From the IMG/VR virus record IMGVR_UViG_3300010354_000291, positions 1 through 34,171 of that record: a DNA stretch of 34,171 nucleotides; one strand, given 5' to 3'. Position 1 is the stretch's first letter, and every line of letters starts with the position of its first letter. Under the pieces are notes generated by a model. That model ran no database searches. It worked only from the letters and a program-made list of their open reading frames with translations, and had not been told where the DNA came from. Position numbers and translations under genes: made by a program. Positions 15,490 to 21,861 of this stretch are shown in pieces. Origin of the DNA: a virus.

Positions 15490-15778
15490 AGATATATTTG
15501 TCTACCAAGCTGCCAGCCCAGTAGGCATACTTGTAGTTCCAATGGGCCTGCTGACGGTCCAAGGCCATGTAGCGACGATTGTCTTCCAGTTCTTTTACCA
15601 TTACGCGCTGCTGTTCTCTACGCTGTTCTTCCTGATGTTCCCATAGTCTCAACTGCTCCTGTCGCTGTTGTTCACGCTGCTGTTCCTCTAGTCTCTGCTG
15701 CTGCAGATCTCTACTTTGATTGAACTGTTCTGTAAAACTCAGTCTAGGCGTGGGCACAAAGGGTATGGGTGTAATCAT
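15488..15778 (-). CDS. Gln/Glu/Arg-rich coiled-coil protein
   Basis: 96 residues from the ATG at 15778. Residues about 18-65 are a charged coiled coil made of QQ, EEQQREQQRQ and EHQEEQRREQ, followed by a Trp/Tyr-rich tail (HWNYKYAYWAGSLVDKYI). A longer open frame upstream lies inside the glycosyltransferase-like gene and is rejected. It looks like a structural or tail-assembly helper. A late-type element overlaps the upstream stop. Confidence 0.65.
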   Translation of the reverse strand: MITPIPFVPTPRLSFTEQFNQSRDLQQQRLEEQQREQQRQEQLRLWEHQEEQRREQQRVMVKELEDNRRYMALDRQQAHWNYKYAYWAGSLVDKYI

Positions 15779-15782
15779 AACG

Positions 15783-16538
15783 TTATTTAATCCATTGGCC
15801 AAAGTCGGGTTGTCGCAGTCTAAACTCCTGTGTCCACTGACCCCTGCAGACTGTGACAGATTCACTGCGCAGCAGTTTGGCCAAGGTAAGATCGGGATGC
15901 AGTCTAGCACCTGAACAGAACGCCGCAGCTCTGTGTTCAATAGTGTTGACAATATTGATAGCTTCACTGCTGCCCATAAACAGCACATCACTGAAATGAT
16001 AGCGCACAGTGCGCAGCTGATCCCATTCCACACAGCCCGGATCTTTGGGTCCATCTGCTATGGTAATTACCTGTGGGTTCACTGTGGTGAGATCTAGGCT
16101 GCGATCAAAGGCTGCATCGGGTCTGGCCTTGATCACAAGATCATAGGCACCATGCTCTGCTTCCCACTGCTGTCGCAGAGCACCTACCATAGACCACCCT
16201 CGCCACATTGTATAGACACTGTGTAGATCTGAGTTTTCAGCCACTATGCCCTGGGGCGGACAAATCTGGGGTCTATCCGCAGCCAGGTAGCTGACCACAC
16301 TGTGATGTGGGGGTAGATTCTGCTGAAATTTTTGCAGCACCCAAGCCCTTGCGGGTAGATCACGCCATGAGTCAGGTATGAGATCCCACCACTGCCAACT
16401 CAAGCTGTCAGGTCTGGGATTCTGCTGCCAAAACACTATGTGCCATTCTACCCTGTCTGCGCCCACTAGTTGACGGGCAAATTTTGAAACCAACTCGCAG
16501 ACACGGGGCTGTCCACTGATTTCCACGGCAACCTTCAC
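15783..16538 (-). CDS. Glycosyltransferase-like protein
   Basis: 251 residues if the GTG at 16538 is used; it has AGGTGG about 8 nt upstream and begins VKVAVEISGQPR, the usual start of a family of phage and bacterial glycosyltransferase-like proteins. DLVIKARPDAAFD and HFSDVLFMGSSEAIN resemble their (I)R.RPD and F.D.l.fgs blocks. The open frame extends 39 codons further upstream over the late promoter and is unlikely to be translated there. Together with the GT2 gene it suggests active glycan modification. Substrate unknown. Confidence 0.6.
   Translation of the reverse strand: MKVAVEISGQPRVCELVSKFARQLVGADRVEWHIVFWQQNPRPDSLSWQWWDLIPDSWRDLPARAWVLQKFQQNLPPHHSVVSYLAADRPQICPPQGIVAENSDLHSVYTMWRGWSMVGALRQQWEAEHGAYDLVIKARPDAAFDRSLDLTTVNPQVITIADGPKDPGCVEWDQLRTVRYHFSDVLFMGSSEAINIVNTIEHRAAAFCSGARLHPDLTLAKLLRSESVTVCRGQWTQEFRLRQPDFGQWIK
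15784..15791 (-). promoter_or_regulatory. T4-type late promoter overlapping a stop codon
   Basis: ATTAAATA on the minus strand is made of the last codons (ATT AAA TAA) of the upstream gene and ends 5 nt before the ATG at 15778. Confidence 0.5.
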
Positions 16539-16629
16539 AGCAGGGCCACCTGTACTAGCGCGAAGCGCAAAGCGGTAACGCAGAAAAATTTCACTGTAGT
16601 TCTCTACTAGGATAATTATTAGTTCCCGA

Positions 16630-16637
16630 TATTTATA
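16630..16637 (-). promoter_or_regulatory. Consensus T4 late promoter, leftward
   Basis: Perfect TATAAATA on the minus strand, about 90 nt before the GTG start at 16538. This one leaves room for a normal leader. Confidence 0.6.
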
Positions 16638-16641
16638 AACC

Positions 16642-16761
16642 ATGAACAAAGACAATATTCAAATTTTGGTAATCAAAGCTTCGCTGGCAGCAGCACTGGC
16701 TTGGTTGACCTATAGACTGCTGTTAGAAGCATGGTGCGTGGCCTATGGATGGTTCTACTAG
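16642..16761 (+). CDS. 39-aa single-span membrane peptide
   Basis: MNKDNIQILVIKASLAAALAW continues into LTYRLLLEAW and ends AYGWFY before TAG (quoted in parts). It is one hydrophobic helix with a charged N-terminus. The ATG lies 5 bp from the divergent late element and no Shine-Dalgarno is visible. It overlaps the next plus-strand gene. Plausible but unproven. Confidence 0.4.
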   Translation: MNKDNIQILVIKASLAAALAWLTYRLLLEAWCVAYGWFY

Positions 16762-16988
16762 TGGTTATAAGCACTCAACCCTCAAGCCTACGTGAAGTGG
16801 GCGAAACTGAAAACCCTCGTCTATACAGCACAACTATACCCACTCCGCCAGGTGAACAGAACTGGTTGAGAGTGCGCGAATGGTGTCAACTGCAGTGTGA
16901 ACGACCCTATAGATACGAAGGTGAAGGAGCGTTTACCTTTGCGGGTGAACGAGACTACGCACTGTTTTTGCTGACTTGGCAGCAGTGA
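16731..16988 (+). CDS. Small protein with N-terminal hydrophobic segment
   Basis: 85 residues from the ATG at 16731 (an ATG at 16749 is an alternative). MVRGLWMVLLVVIST is a signal-peptide or anchor-like segment. The rest is polar with REWCQLQCERPYRY and DYALFLLTWQQ. The C-terminal shape (W.L...Y/F...e.dYal.L.W) resembles the next gene, so the two may be old duplicates. The stop overlaps the next GTG as GTGA. Confidence 0.55.
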   Translation: MVRGLWMVLLVVISTQPSSLREVGETENPRLYSTTIPTPPGEQNWLRVREWCQLQCERPYRYEGEGAFTFAGERDYALFLLTWQQ

Positions 16989-17236
16989 TCATAGAATGGC
17001 AGTTGTGGAGTGGTGCAGGTGGTTTGGCTGCACAACAGGGTCATAGCCGTGTACAGAGACAACTGGATAGCATAGCCAAACAGCACAAATGGCAGTTAAC
17101 ACTAAGTAAAGGTCCAGATAGATTCACACTGCGCACAGAGCTAACAGAGCAGCAGTACGTTATACTATGCTTACAGTGGAAAATTAGCTACGGCTATGAA
17201 AAGTGGCGTGTGATAGAACACAACAGCAACAGCTAG
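16985..17236 (+). CDS. Small hypothetical protein, last gene of the plus-strand block
   Basis: 83 residues from GTG at 16985, overlapping the upstream stop (GTGA), which favours it over a TTG 9 nt upstream. It contains HKWQLTLSKGPDRFTLRTEL and YVILCLQWKI, similar in spacing to the end of the preceding protein. Ends 330 nt before the convergent terminator. Function unknown. Confidence 0.55.
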   Translation: MIIEWQLWSGAGGLAAQQGHSRVQRQLDSIAKQHKWQLTLSKGPDRFTLRTELTEQQYVILCLQWKISYGYEKWRVIEHNSNS

Positions 17237-17565
17237 TATATAGATCACAGCGTTAAAACGTTGTAGAAACGTGTGTTTAGTGGGATGACGCAGTGAGCAG
17301 TGTGGACAGCGTGGCATGTGAATATTTACCCAAGAGGTCTATATAGCAGCCAAAAAAATTGCTGCGCAAAATTTTTTAGGGTGGGAATTGTTGAGGGTGG
17401 GGAGTTTTTGCAGGCCGGTCTATATATAGGGTAAAAACCTGCTGCGCAAAAATTTCTGGGTTTGGAGATCTCGGCCCCTGGTGATCTAGTCTAACTGGGG
17501 GTGGTTTTTAGGCAAGCCAAACTTCAAAAAATTTGTCAAGCTTTTTTTTACAAGCCCCTCAAGCC
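17237..17565. other. Convergent gene-free region
   Basis: About 330 nt between the end of the plus-strand late genes and the end of the minus-strand early array. No credible ORF. It holds two near-direct repeats, A/T-rich stem-loops and a weak plus-strand hairpin (CCCC 17475-17478 with GGGG 17497-17500, then GGTTTTT), which could end rightward transcription. Confidence 0.6.
17336..17456. repeat. Imperfect direct repeat, two units about 80 bp apart
   Basis: GGTCTATATA starts at 17336 and 17417, and GCTGCGCAAA at 17361 and 17441. In the first unit AAAAAATT and AATTTTTT flank the GCTGCGCA core, so it can form a hairpin with A and T runs on both sides, as in a bidirectional terminator. Confidence 0.6.
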
Positions 17566-17594
17566 AAAAAAAAAGGGCAGTGCTGCCACTGCCC
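17566..17594 (-). terminator. Rho-independent terminator of the early array
   Basis: GGGCAGT/ACTGCCC (7 bp, 6-nt loop) followed on the minus strand by nine T. It lies 28 nt past the last early gene. Confidence 0.9.
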
Positions 17595-17621
17595 CCCATA
17601 GTCTTATACTTTAGCTACAGC

Positions 17622-17948
17622 TTACGCAGGGAGTCTATACAGTATGTTTTGCTTGCTGCGCACAATGCTAATGTTGTGCTGTGCAGCATAGTAGTCGAGC
17701 TCGCGCACTTCCCTAGCAAGCTGTGCAGCTTTAGAGGGACGCTCGACTTTAACTACCATAAACTTATCCCTGTAGTTTTTGAACACACGCGCATTGTACG
17801 CAGCACACACACGCAAGTAAAACTCGTCGAGCTGTGCTTGCTGCTGTGTGCTATACTGCTTTTGATACTGCCGGCTTTTAGTTTGCGCATCGAGTGCAGC
17901 AACAAACTTGGGCAGCGCAGTTTCGTCTGTGGCAATTTCTTTATACAT
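17622..17948 (-). CDS. Hypothetical helical early protein
   Basis: 108 residues from the ATG at 17948 (AAGGAG upstream). It is basic and Gln-rich in the middle (QYQKQYSTQQQAQLDEF) with a helical C-terminal half. No family recognised. It is the last gene of the early array, with its own sigma-70 promoter and a strong terminator. Confidence 0.75.
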   Translation of the reverse strand: MYKEIATDETALPKFVAALDAQTKSRQYQKQYSTQQQAQLDEFYLRVCAAYNARVFKNYRDKFMVVKVERPSKAAQLAREVRELDYYAAQHNISIVRSKQNILYRLPA

Positions 17949-17978
17949 AAACAAGCTCCTTACTTAACTAACACTTGT

Positions 17979-18007
17979 AGTATATGCTCACCCTATCCAA
18001 AAGTCAA
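17979..18007 (-). promoter_or_regulatory. Early sigma-70 promoter for the 17948 gene
   Basis: TTGACT, 17 bp, TATACT. The TGA inside the -35 box is the stop codon of the preceding gene. Confidence 0.85.
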
Positions 18008-18162
18008 CCATCCTTAATCACAGTTTCCCACACGCCCTCAACAGCGTCTGCGTCCAGCTCTGTACGCCCCAGCTCTTCAGCCAGCTCCACAGCAGCTTCA
18101 GCCGAGGCCGCAGCAACTTCTGCGTAGTATGTAACAGTCTGCTTTACAATGTACTTCTGCAT
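18004..18162 (-). CDS. Small Ala/Glu-rich early protein
   Basis: 52 residues from the ATG at 18162. MQKYIVKQTVTYYAEV is followed by an alanine-rich amphipathic helix (AAASAEAAVELAEELG) and an acidic tail. The leader AAGGAGCACAAGCAA fits translation here. The stop lies in the next -35 box. Function unknown. Confidence 0.7.
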   Translation of the reverse strand: MQKYIVKQTVTYYAEVAAASAEAAVELAEELGRTELDADAVEGVWETVIKDG

Positions 18163-18188
18163 TTGCTTGTGCTCCTTAGTGTGCATAT

Positions 18189-18217
18189 AGTATATGTCCA
18201 CCCTATCCAAAAGTCAA
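18189..18217 (-). promoter_or_regulatory. Early sigma-70 promoter for the 18162 gene
   Basis: TTGACT, 17 bp, TATACT, followed by CACACTAAGGAGC. The terminator-like hairpin at 18218-18251 touches the -35 box. Confidence 0.85.
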
Positions 18218-18251
18218 CAGCAGCAGCACAGTTTTTTATGTGCTGCTGCTG
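18218..18251 (-). terminator. 13-bp CAG/CTG hairpin, terminator-like
   Basis: CAGCAGCAGCACA and TGTGCTGCTGCTG form a perfect 13-bp stem with an 8-nt loop, right after the 18259 stop and directly before the next -35. The T-run is short and broken (TTGACTTTT), so it may mainly insulate or protect the 3' end. Confidence 0.6.
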
Positions 18252-18258
18252 TGTTATG

Positions 18259-18558
18259 CTAGCAAAAAACTGCTTCGTGCTGTGCTTCCGCTATCCACAG
18301 CGCACCCTTGCTGTCCTTAACAGCCTGTGCTGTGCGTGTGTAGCAGCGCGTCTCCCCAGTTATCGTGCTGTGTATAACTGCAACACAGTCCACAGCCTCT
18401 TGCCCTGCAGCGTCCACTGTGTCTGCGTACACTAGCTCGTCGTCTGCAGTTGCCAGCACATAGTGTGCTAACAGCGCAGTATTCTCCCCGTCGTAGTTTG
18501 TAAGCGTGTTGCGCAGTTCTGTGTTTGCTGCTTGCTCAATTTTTAAGTAGCCCTGCAT
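18259..18558 (-). CDS. Hypothetical early protein
   Basis: 99 residues from the ATG at 18558 (AAAGGAGCAAGCAA upstream). The first half is helical, then HYVLATADDELVYAD and VAVIHSTITGETRCYTR look like beta strands. The start MQGYLKIEQAAN resembles that of the 18162 protein. No family recognised. Confidence 0.7.
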   Translation of the reverse strand: MQGYLKIEQAANTELRNTLTNYDGENTALLAHYVLATADDELVYADTVDAAGQEAVDCVAVIHSTITGETRCYTRTAQAVKDSKGALWIAEAQHEAVFC

Positions 18559-18588
18559 TTGCTTGCTCCTTTGCTTTAGTGTGCAAGC

Positions 18589-18616
18589 ATTATAGCACAT
18601 GCTGCTCAAATTGCAA
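18589..18616 (-). promoter_or_regulatory. Early sigma-70 promoter for the 18558 gene
   Basis: TTGCAA, 16 bp, TATAAT. The -35 is weaker than in its sister promoters. Confidence 0.7.
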
Positions 18617-18659
18617 CAGCTAAATTAGGGCTTGTGTTTTGGCCTGCTCTGTGTTAAAA

Positions 18660-18938
18660 TCACACATCGTCTTTGTCCAGGATTCGCCTGATGGCTTCTT
18701 TATCCACAGGCGCGCCCAGTGCAGCGGCCTTGAACAGAGCTTGCAGTTTCTGCAGGCGTTGCTGCGGGAGGTTGAGTATGAGTTCCATGCCCACTCTAGC
18801 TCCCTGCTGTGCTGCTAGATACTCCAGTATGAACAACAGCACCATGATCAGCACCGTGCTGTGCCAAGTAATGGGCAATTGGCTGAGGAACACACCAATC
18901 GCTATCCATATTGCTGCTCGCTGTAACCAATTCTGCAT
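18660..18938 (-). CDS. Small membrane protein
   Basis: 92 residues. Two hydrophobic segments (AAIWIAIGVFLSQLPI and STVLIMVLLFILEYLAA) are followed by a charged helical tail with LPQQRLQKLQALFKAAALG. A late-type element ends 5 nt before the ATG and there is no Shine-Dalgarno, so it may be a late gene at the end of the early AAA+ gene. Function unknown. Confidence 0.65.
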   Translation of the reverse strand: MQNWLQRAAIWIAIGVFLSQLPITWHSTVLIMVLLFILEYLAAQQGARVGMELILNLPQQRLQKLQALFKAAALGAPVDKEAIRRILDKDDV

Positions 18939-18942
18939 AGAG

Positions 18943-19794
18943 TTATTTACGCCTCATGCAGGTAGTACGCGCAACACTCTGCCAAGCATCGGGAAAGGAT
19001 TTGCGGAGGTCTGCGATCTTCAGCACCATTCTCAAGCTCAGTTCGCGGATGCGGTCTGCGTTGTCTGCCACAAAGTCCACAATCTCTCTCTTCTCATGCT
19101 CTTCAAACTCATATTCCTGCAGCATGCCGTCGCCCACGATCTGGCGAATGCGCAAGATTTTCTCTCTGGTGGTATCCATCTGCAGATCAATGTAGTGGCA
19201 GCGGCTTTCCAGTGCGTCCAAATGATCCCTGAGCTTCTTGCTGCGCACATGCTCAAACTTGATGTTGGTGATGAACACCGCACCCGCTGAGAACTCAAAG
19301 CGATCTGGGATGCCTTCGGTACGCAGCAGTCTGCTGTCCGTGTTCCAAGAGATCCAACGGCGCTTGCTGCTGTCCAATGCAGCCTTGAGAATGTTCAAGG
19401 ATAGGTCATCAAAGAACACTGAGTCGCAGTCGTCGAACACAACCACGTTGCCCTTGTCCTTGAACTGGAAGAGCTTGGCGTACAAGCCCAGGCTGCTCAT
19501 AGCGCCTTTCACAATCTCGTACTTGGGCGGGCGTTGTGCAAGGGTGTTGAAAAGATCTTCTTTCTGTAGAACTTCTTCCACGCCAAAGCTCTTGCCTACT
19601 CCCGGGGGTCCCGAAACGATAAGTGCTCTCACGCTGCCTTTCTTGACTGCGCGTGTCATGTCAGTGAGGATTTGGAAACGACCCCGCAAGCGTTCAACGA
19701 TTGCTTCGTCTGTTTCCTGTGCTACCTCTAGCTCACGAGCGCGAATAGCGTCAGTGTCAAATTCAATGATAGTTGCCTTGTTGTCTTTTGCCAT
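18943..19794 (-). CDS. AAA+ family ATPase
   Basis: 283 residues. Walker A is GPPGVGKS (62-69), Walker B VVVFDDCD (117-124), followed by a sensor-1 like AVFITNI and an arginine-rich region (RSKKLRDHLDALESR). It belongs to the MoxR/RuvB-like side of AAA+ rather than gp44. Such ATPases remodel proteins or DNA complexes. It has a near-consensus early promoter and GAGAGG ribosome site and is the largest early gene here. Target unknown. Confidence 0.8.
   Translation of the reverse strand: MAKDNKATIIEFDTDAIRARELEVAQETDEAIVERLRGRFQILTDMTRAVKKGSVRALIVSGPPGVGKSFGVEEVLQKEDLFNTLAQRPPKYEIVKGAMSSLGLYAKLFQFKDKGNVVVFDDCDSVFFDDLSLNILKAALDSSKRRWISWNTDSRLLRTEGIPDRFEFSAGAVFITNIKFEHVRSKKLRDHLDALESRCHYIDLQMDTTREKILRIRQIVGDGMLQEYEFEEHEKREIVDFVADNADRIRELSLRMVLKIADLRKSFPDAWQSVARTTCMRRK
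18944..18951 (-). promoter_or_regulatory. T4-type late promoter overlapping a stop codon
   Basis: CGTAAATA on the minus strand, formed from the last codons (CGT AAA TAA) of the AAA+ gene and ending 5 nt before the ATG at 18938. Confidence 0.5.
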
Positions 19795-19819
19795 GATGTG
19801 TGCCTCTCAGTGTAGAGTA

Positions 19820-19848
19820 ATTATAACAGAGGCTGGTTGAACTGTCAA
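19820..19848 (-). promoter_or_regulatory. Consensus early sigma-70 promoter for the AAA+ ATPase
   Basis: TTGACA, 17 bp, TATAAT, both perfect. The T-run of the upstream terminator ends next to the -35. Confidence 0.92.
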
Positions 19849-19850
19849 CC

Positions 19851-19880
19851 AAAAAGAATGAGCAGTTTTGCGACTTGCTC
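19851..19880 (-). terminator. Terminator after the 20089 gene
   Basis: GAGC-A-AGT pairs with ACT-GCTC, followed by ATTCTTTTT, whose end abuts GGTTGACA of the next promoter. Confidence 0.65.
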
Positions 19881-19894
19881 AGGTCGGAACTGTG

Positions 19895-20089
19895 TTAGCC
19901 GTAGACCGCGTTGCGGCGCACGACATTGTCCTTGTTCAACACAAGGCCGTTAATGCCCTTCTCGCTGATCACGAGACGCAGGCCGCCTGACGCAGTGCCG
20001 TTGCCGCTGAGCATACGAGCAACAGCTCGCTTGCTGCCAAAGCGACGAATCTGCTTGCTGTTGGGGAACTTAACAAAAATACCGTTCAT
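19895..20089 (-). CDS. Small basic protein, paralogue of the 29843 gene
   Basis: 64 residues, basic. RAVARMLSGNGTASGGLR, ISEKGINGL and KDNVVR are shared with the protein encoded at 29646-29843, so the two are duplicates about 9.7 kb apart. No known domain. Size and charge would suit a nucleic-acid or host-factor binder; this is inference. Leader TAGGAGATTGAT before the ATG. Confidence 0.75.
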   Translation of the reverse strand: MNGIFVKFPNSKQIRRFGSKRAVARMLSGNGTASGGLRLVISEKGINGLVLNKDNVVRRNAVYG

Positions 20090-20135
20090 ATCAATCTCCT
20101 AACTTTGCTGTGGTGTTTAACTAATCAACCCGTGT

Positions 20136-20164
20136 ATATTACAATCTGGAGCCCGGGTTGTCAA
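20136..20164 (-). promoter_or_regulatory. Early sigma-70 promoter for the 20089 gene
   Basis: TTGACA, 17 bp, TAATAT. The leader is longer than in the sister genes. Confidence 0.75.
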
Positions 20165-20182
20165 CCCCTGATTTACCAAACT

Positions 20183-20425
20183 TTATTGCAGCGTTGCAGT
20201 TGCGTTGACCGTGCTCAGCTTCTGCACCTGATCACGCAGATCGCTGACTGCATCCATCATGCAGTTGAAGTCGACCTCATTGAGCGAAGTCTTGTAGATG
20301 CTGGCGCCCAAGCTGACCAGTGCTGCTGCGACCACGAGGGGATCTACCCCGTTCTTGATCAGCTCGGTGGCCTTGATCAGCACCGCGCTATAGGTATCGT
20401 TCAACTCTTGATCTGTGCTATTCAT
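20183..20425 (-). CDS. Hypothetical helical early protein
   Basis: 80 residues, all helical, with GVDPLVVAAALVSLGASIY in the middle and an N-terminus rich in Asp/Ser. It starts within the stop of the 20574 gene (ATGA), so translation is coupled. No family recognised. Confidence 0.7.
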   Translation of the reverse strand: MNSTDQELNDTYSAVLIKATELIKNGVDPLVVAAALVSLGASIYKTSLNEVDFNCMMDAVSDLRDQVQKLSTVNATATLQ

Positions 20426-20574
20426 TCTGCTGCTCCATTGGTATACGCTCTAACCTGCCATTCGCCGTTGCCCATAAGCCACAGCACCATGTTAGGGTAC
20501 TGCTTGCTGGCCATGTATTGTTCAGCGTAGCGTTTGCGGAAAGTGCTGTAGAGTACCGTGTAGTTGTAGATCAC
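20422..20574 (-). CDS. 50-aa early protein, GTG start
   Basis: GTG at 20574 sits 7 nt after AGAGGAG in the conserved early leader. The product begins VIYNYTVLYSTFRKRYAEQY and ends RAYTNGAAE, with WLMGNGEWQV. Its stop overlaps the next ATG. Position, leader and coupling make it a firm gene although short. Function unknown. Confidence 0.75.
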   Translation of the reverse strand: MIYNYTVLYSTFRKRYAEQYMASKQYPNMVLWLMGNGEWQVRAYTNGAAE

Positions 20575-20599
20575 GTGCTGCTCCTCTTAGTGTGTGCTT

Positions 20600-20627
20600 A
20601 TTATAGCACAACAGCCCAAAAGGTCAA
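20600..20627 (-). promoter_or_regulatory. Early sigma-70 promoter for the 20574 operon
   Basis: TTGACC, 16 bp, TATAAT, followed by ACACACTAAGAGGAGC. Confidence 0.85.
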
Positions 20628-20632
20628 CCAAA

Positions 20633-20710
20633 TTATTTGCGCTTCTTAAGAACTCTGCGAGCAGTTGCGCGGACGCTGCGTTTGTTGGTTGCTCTCCATC
20701 CTTTAGCCAT
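20633..20710 (-). CDS. 25-aa strongly basic protein
   Basis: MAKGWRATNKRSVRATARRV with the end LKKRK, 25 residues with about 11 Lys/Arg. GAGGAGAATACA before the ATG is a good ribosome site. It lies directly downstream of tRNA-Lys. The charge suggests binding RNA, DNA or ribosomes. Some phage or ribosomal small proteins look alike, but I cannot assign it. Confidence 0.6.
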   Translation of the reverse strand: MAKGWRATNKRSVRATARRVLKKRK

Positions 20711-20727
20711 TGTATTCTCCTCGCTGA

Positions 20728-20735
20728 TATTTATG
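20728..20735 (-). promoter_or_regulatory. Late-promoter-like element at the tRNA 3' end
   Basis: CATAAATA on the minus strand overlaps the CCA end of tRNA-Lys and lies upstream of the 25-aa gene with room for its Shine-Dalgarno. Confidence 0.4.
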
Positions 20736-20809
20736 GTGGGTCCTGTGAGATTCGAACTCACGACCAACAGATTAAAAGTCTGCTGCTCTACCGACTGAGC
20801 TAAGGACCC
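20734..20809 (-). tRNA. tRNA-Lys (anticodon TTT), CCA encoded
   Basis: 76 nt. Acceptor GGGTCCT/AGGACCC, D-arm GCTCAGTCGGTAGAGC, anticodon loop CTTTTAA, T-arm with GTTCGAATC, discriminator A and encoded CCA. All stems pair. It is read with the upstream 21286 operon and probably processed by host RNases. Confidence 0.95.
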
Positions 20810-20819
20810 GGGTTGCTAT

Positions 20820-21026
20820 TTACTCTTCCTGTTCCTGCCGCATCGCCCTTAAGACCTTGCGACCTTCCTCTTTAAGCCACTGCTCGAATGCATCACGATC
20901 GATACCTTCTAGCTCCATGGGGATGTAGGTCACAACCGCAAAGCCTAACCGACGGGCTTCCTCTGTGAGATCCCGGACTTTCTTGTAATCCGAGAACTGA
21001 GCGACTGTGAGTTTCCTGGGCAGCAT
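20820..21026 (-). CDS. Hypothetical charged early protein
   Basis: 68 residues from the ATG at 21026, which shares its A with the upstream stop (TGATG) and has GGAG about 6 nt before. A GTG 3 nt upstream is an alternative. The C-terminus is a charged helix (EQWLKEEGRKVLRAMRQEQE). Function unknown. tRNA-Lys follows after 10 nt. Confidence 0.7.
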   Translation of the reverse strand: MLPRKLTVAQFSDYKKVRDLTEEARRLGFAVVTYIPMELEGIDRDAFEQWLKEEGRKVLRAMRQEQEE

Positions 21027-21286
21027 CACATGCTCCAGTAGGTTTCGCTGCTGGGGCTGCAGTAGTGAGGCCGATCGTACCGCTCCTGGTACTCCTTGCC
21101 CGTCAACAAGTTCTTGCGGGTGACATAGGTCTCATAGACAGAGTAGACGTAATCCAACCCCATCCTCGCGATTGCTTCGCGGTGGGCGTCCATCTTAGTG
21201 GCTGCTTCTACATCAAACTTGTCAACGTAACGCAGGCCGCTCTTAACTCTCTTGTCCTGCTTGCGAACTTCTACTGTGTACAACAT
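21026..21286 (-). CDS. Hypothetical early protein
   Basis: 86 residues from the ATG at 21286, in the standard early leader (AAGAGGAGCACTT). Begins MLYTVEVRKQDKRVKSGLRY, then an alanine/aspartate helix and a Tyr-rich C-terminus. It may have a ferredoxin-like alpha/beta shape. No family recognised. Confidence 0.7.
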   Translation of the reverse strand: MLYTVEVRKQDKRVKSGLRYVDKFDVEAATKMDAHREAIARMGLDYVYSVYETYVTRKNLLTGKEYQERYDRPHYCSPSSETYWSM

Positions 21287-21310
21287 AAGTGCTCCTCTTA
21301 CTGTGCAAGC

Positions 21311-21338
21311 ATTATAGCACACACAGCCAAAAGGTCAA
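21311..21338 (-). promoter_or_regulatory. Early sigma-70 promoter for the 21286 operon and tRNA-Lys
   Basis: TTGACC, 16 bp, TATAAT, with the conserved leader. Confidence 0.87.
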
Positions 21339-21340
21339 CC

Positions 21341-21369
21341 AAAAAGATAGGGGGCAGATCTGCCCCCTA
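21341..21369 (-). terminator. Terminator with perfect palindromic stem
   Basis: AGGGGGCAGATCTGCCCCCT is a perfect 20-bp palindrome, then ATCTTTTT on the minus strand, touching the next promoter. It ends the 21625 unit. Confidence 0.85.
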
Positions 21370-21373
21370 ATTG

Positions 21374-21625
21374 TTACTGACAGTCTACGCGGTTGCGAAT
21401 GTTATCCACAACCTCACGCACCTTGGCGTCAGTTGCTTCGAGATCATCGAGCTTGATGCGATAGATAACATAACCAATCCACCCAAAGCAGGCTGCGAGA
21501 ACAGCGTACTTCAGTTCGTCAGTGCCCTGATACTGCTGTGCCAAGATCAAGGTAGCAACGACCGTGGCAAACACAATGAACACCATCATGGTGAAAAGTG
21601 CTGCACGAAGTTTGAGGTTGTTCAT
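21374..21625 (-). CDS. Two-span membrane protein, paralogue of its neighbour
   Basis: 83 residues. MNNLKLRAALFTMMVFIVF starts the first span, and AVLAACFGWIGYVIYRIKLDDLE ends the second (quoted in part). The pattern MN.K.[RK]AA...two spans...Y.VY+..L.DLE is shared with the protein encoded directly upstream, so they are tandem duplicates. TAATG overlap couples them. Probably inner membrane; function unknown. Confidence 0.75.
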   Translation of the reverse strand: MNNLKLRAALFTMMVFIVFATVVATLILAQQYQGTDELKYAVLAACFGWIGYVIYRIKLDDLEATDAKVREVVDNIRNRVDCQ

Positions 21626-21843
21626 TACTTCTCCTCCGCGTCCTTGTAGATGTTAGGATACTTTTCCTGCATCTCAAGATCACTGAGGTTGAACTTGTAG
21701 ACCACGTAGGTCAAACCGGCCACTGCGATCAGTAGGGCTACCACGGGCACATAGTTCAAAAGGACAGCGAACAATCCAGAGAGTCCTATACAGACTCCTA
21801 CCATGACTGCCGTATCCATTGCTGCTTTAACTTTAATATTCAT
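21625..21843 (-). CDS. Two-span membrane protein, paralogue of its neighbour
   Basis: 72 residues with spans VMVGVCIGLSGLFAVLL and VVALLIAVAGLTYVVYKF, then NLSDLEMQEKYPN. It shares layout with the downstream protein. GGAGATTTACCCCT before the ATG is its ribosome site. An inner-membrane complex with its paralogue is an inference. Confidence 0.75.
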   Translation of the reverse strand: MNIKVKAAMDTAVMVGVCIGLSGLFAVLLNYVPVVALLIAVAGLTYVVYKFNLSDLEMQEKYPNIYKDAEEK

Positions 21844-21861
21844 AGGGGTAAATCTCCGTTG

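Noticed and set aside
15488-16054. Longer version of the coiled-coil gene starting at 16054
   Set aside because: The upstream part lies in another frame of the glycosyltransferase-like gene; the ATG at 15778 follows its stop and a late element.
19238-19840. Plus-strand 200-codon open frame
   Set aside because: Antisense to the AAA+ ATPase gene; Ser/Arg/Leu-rich composition typical of a shadow frame, no ribosome site.
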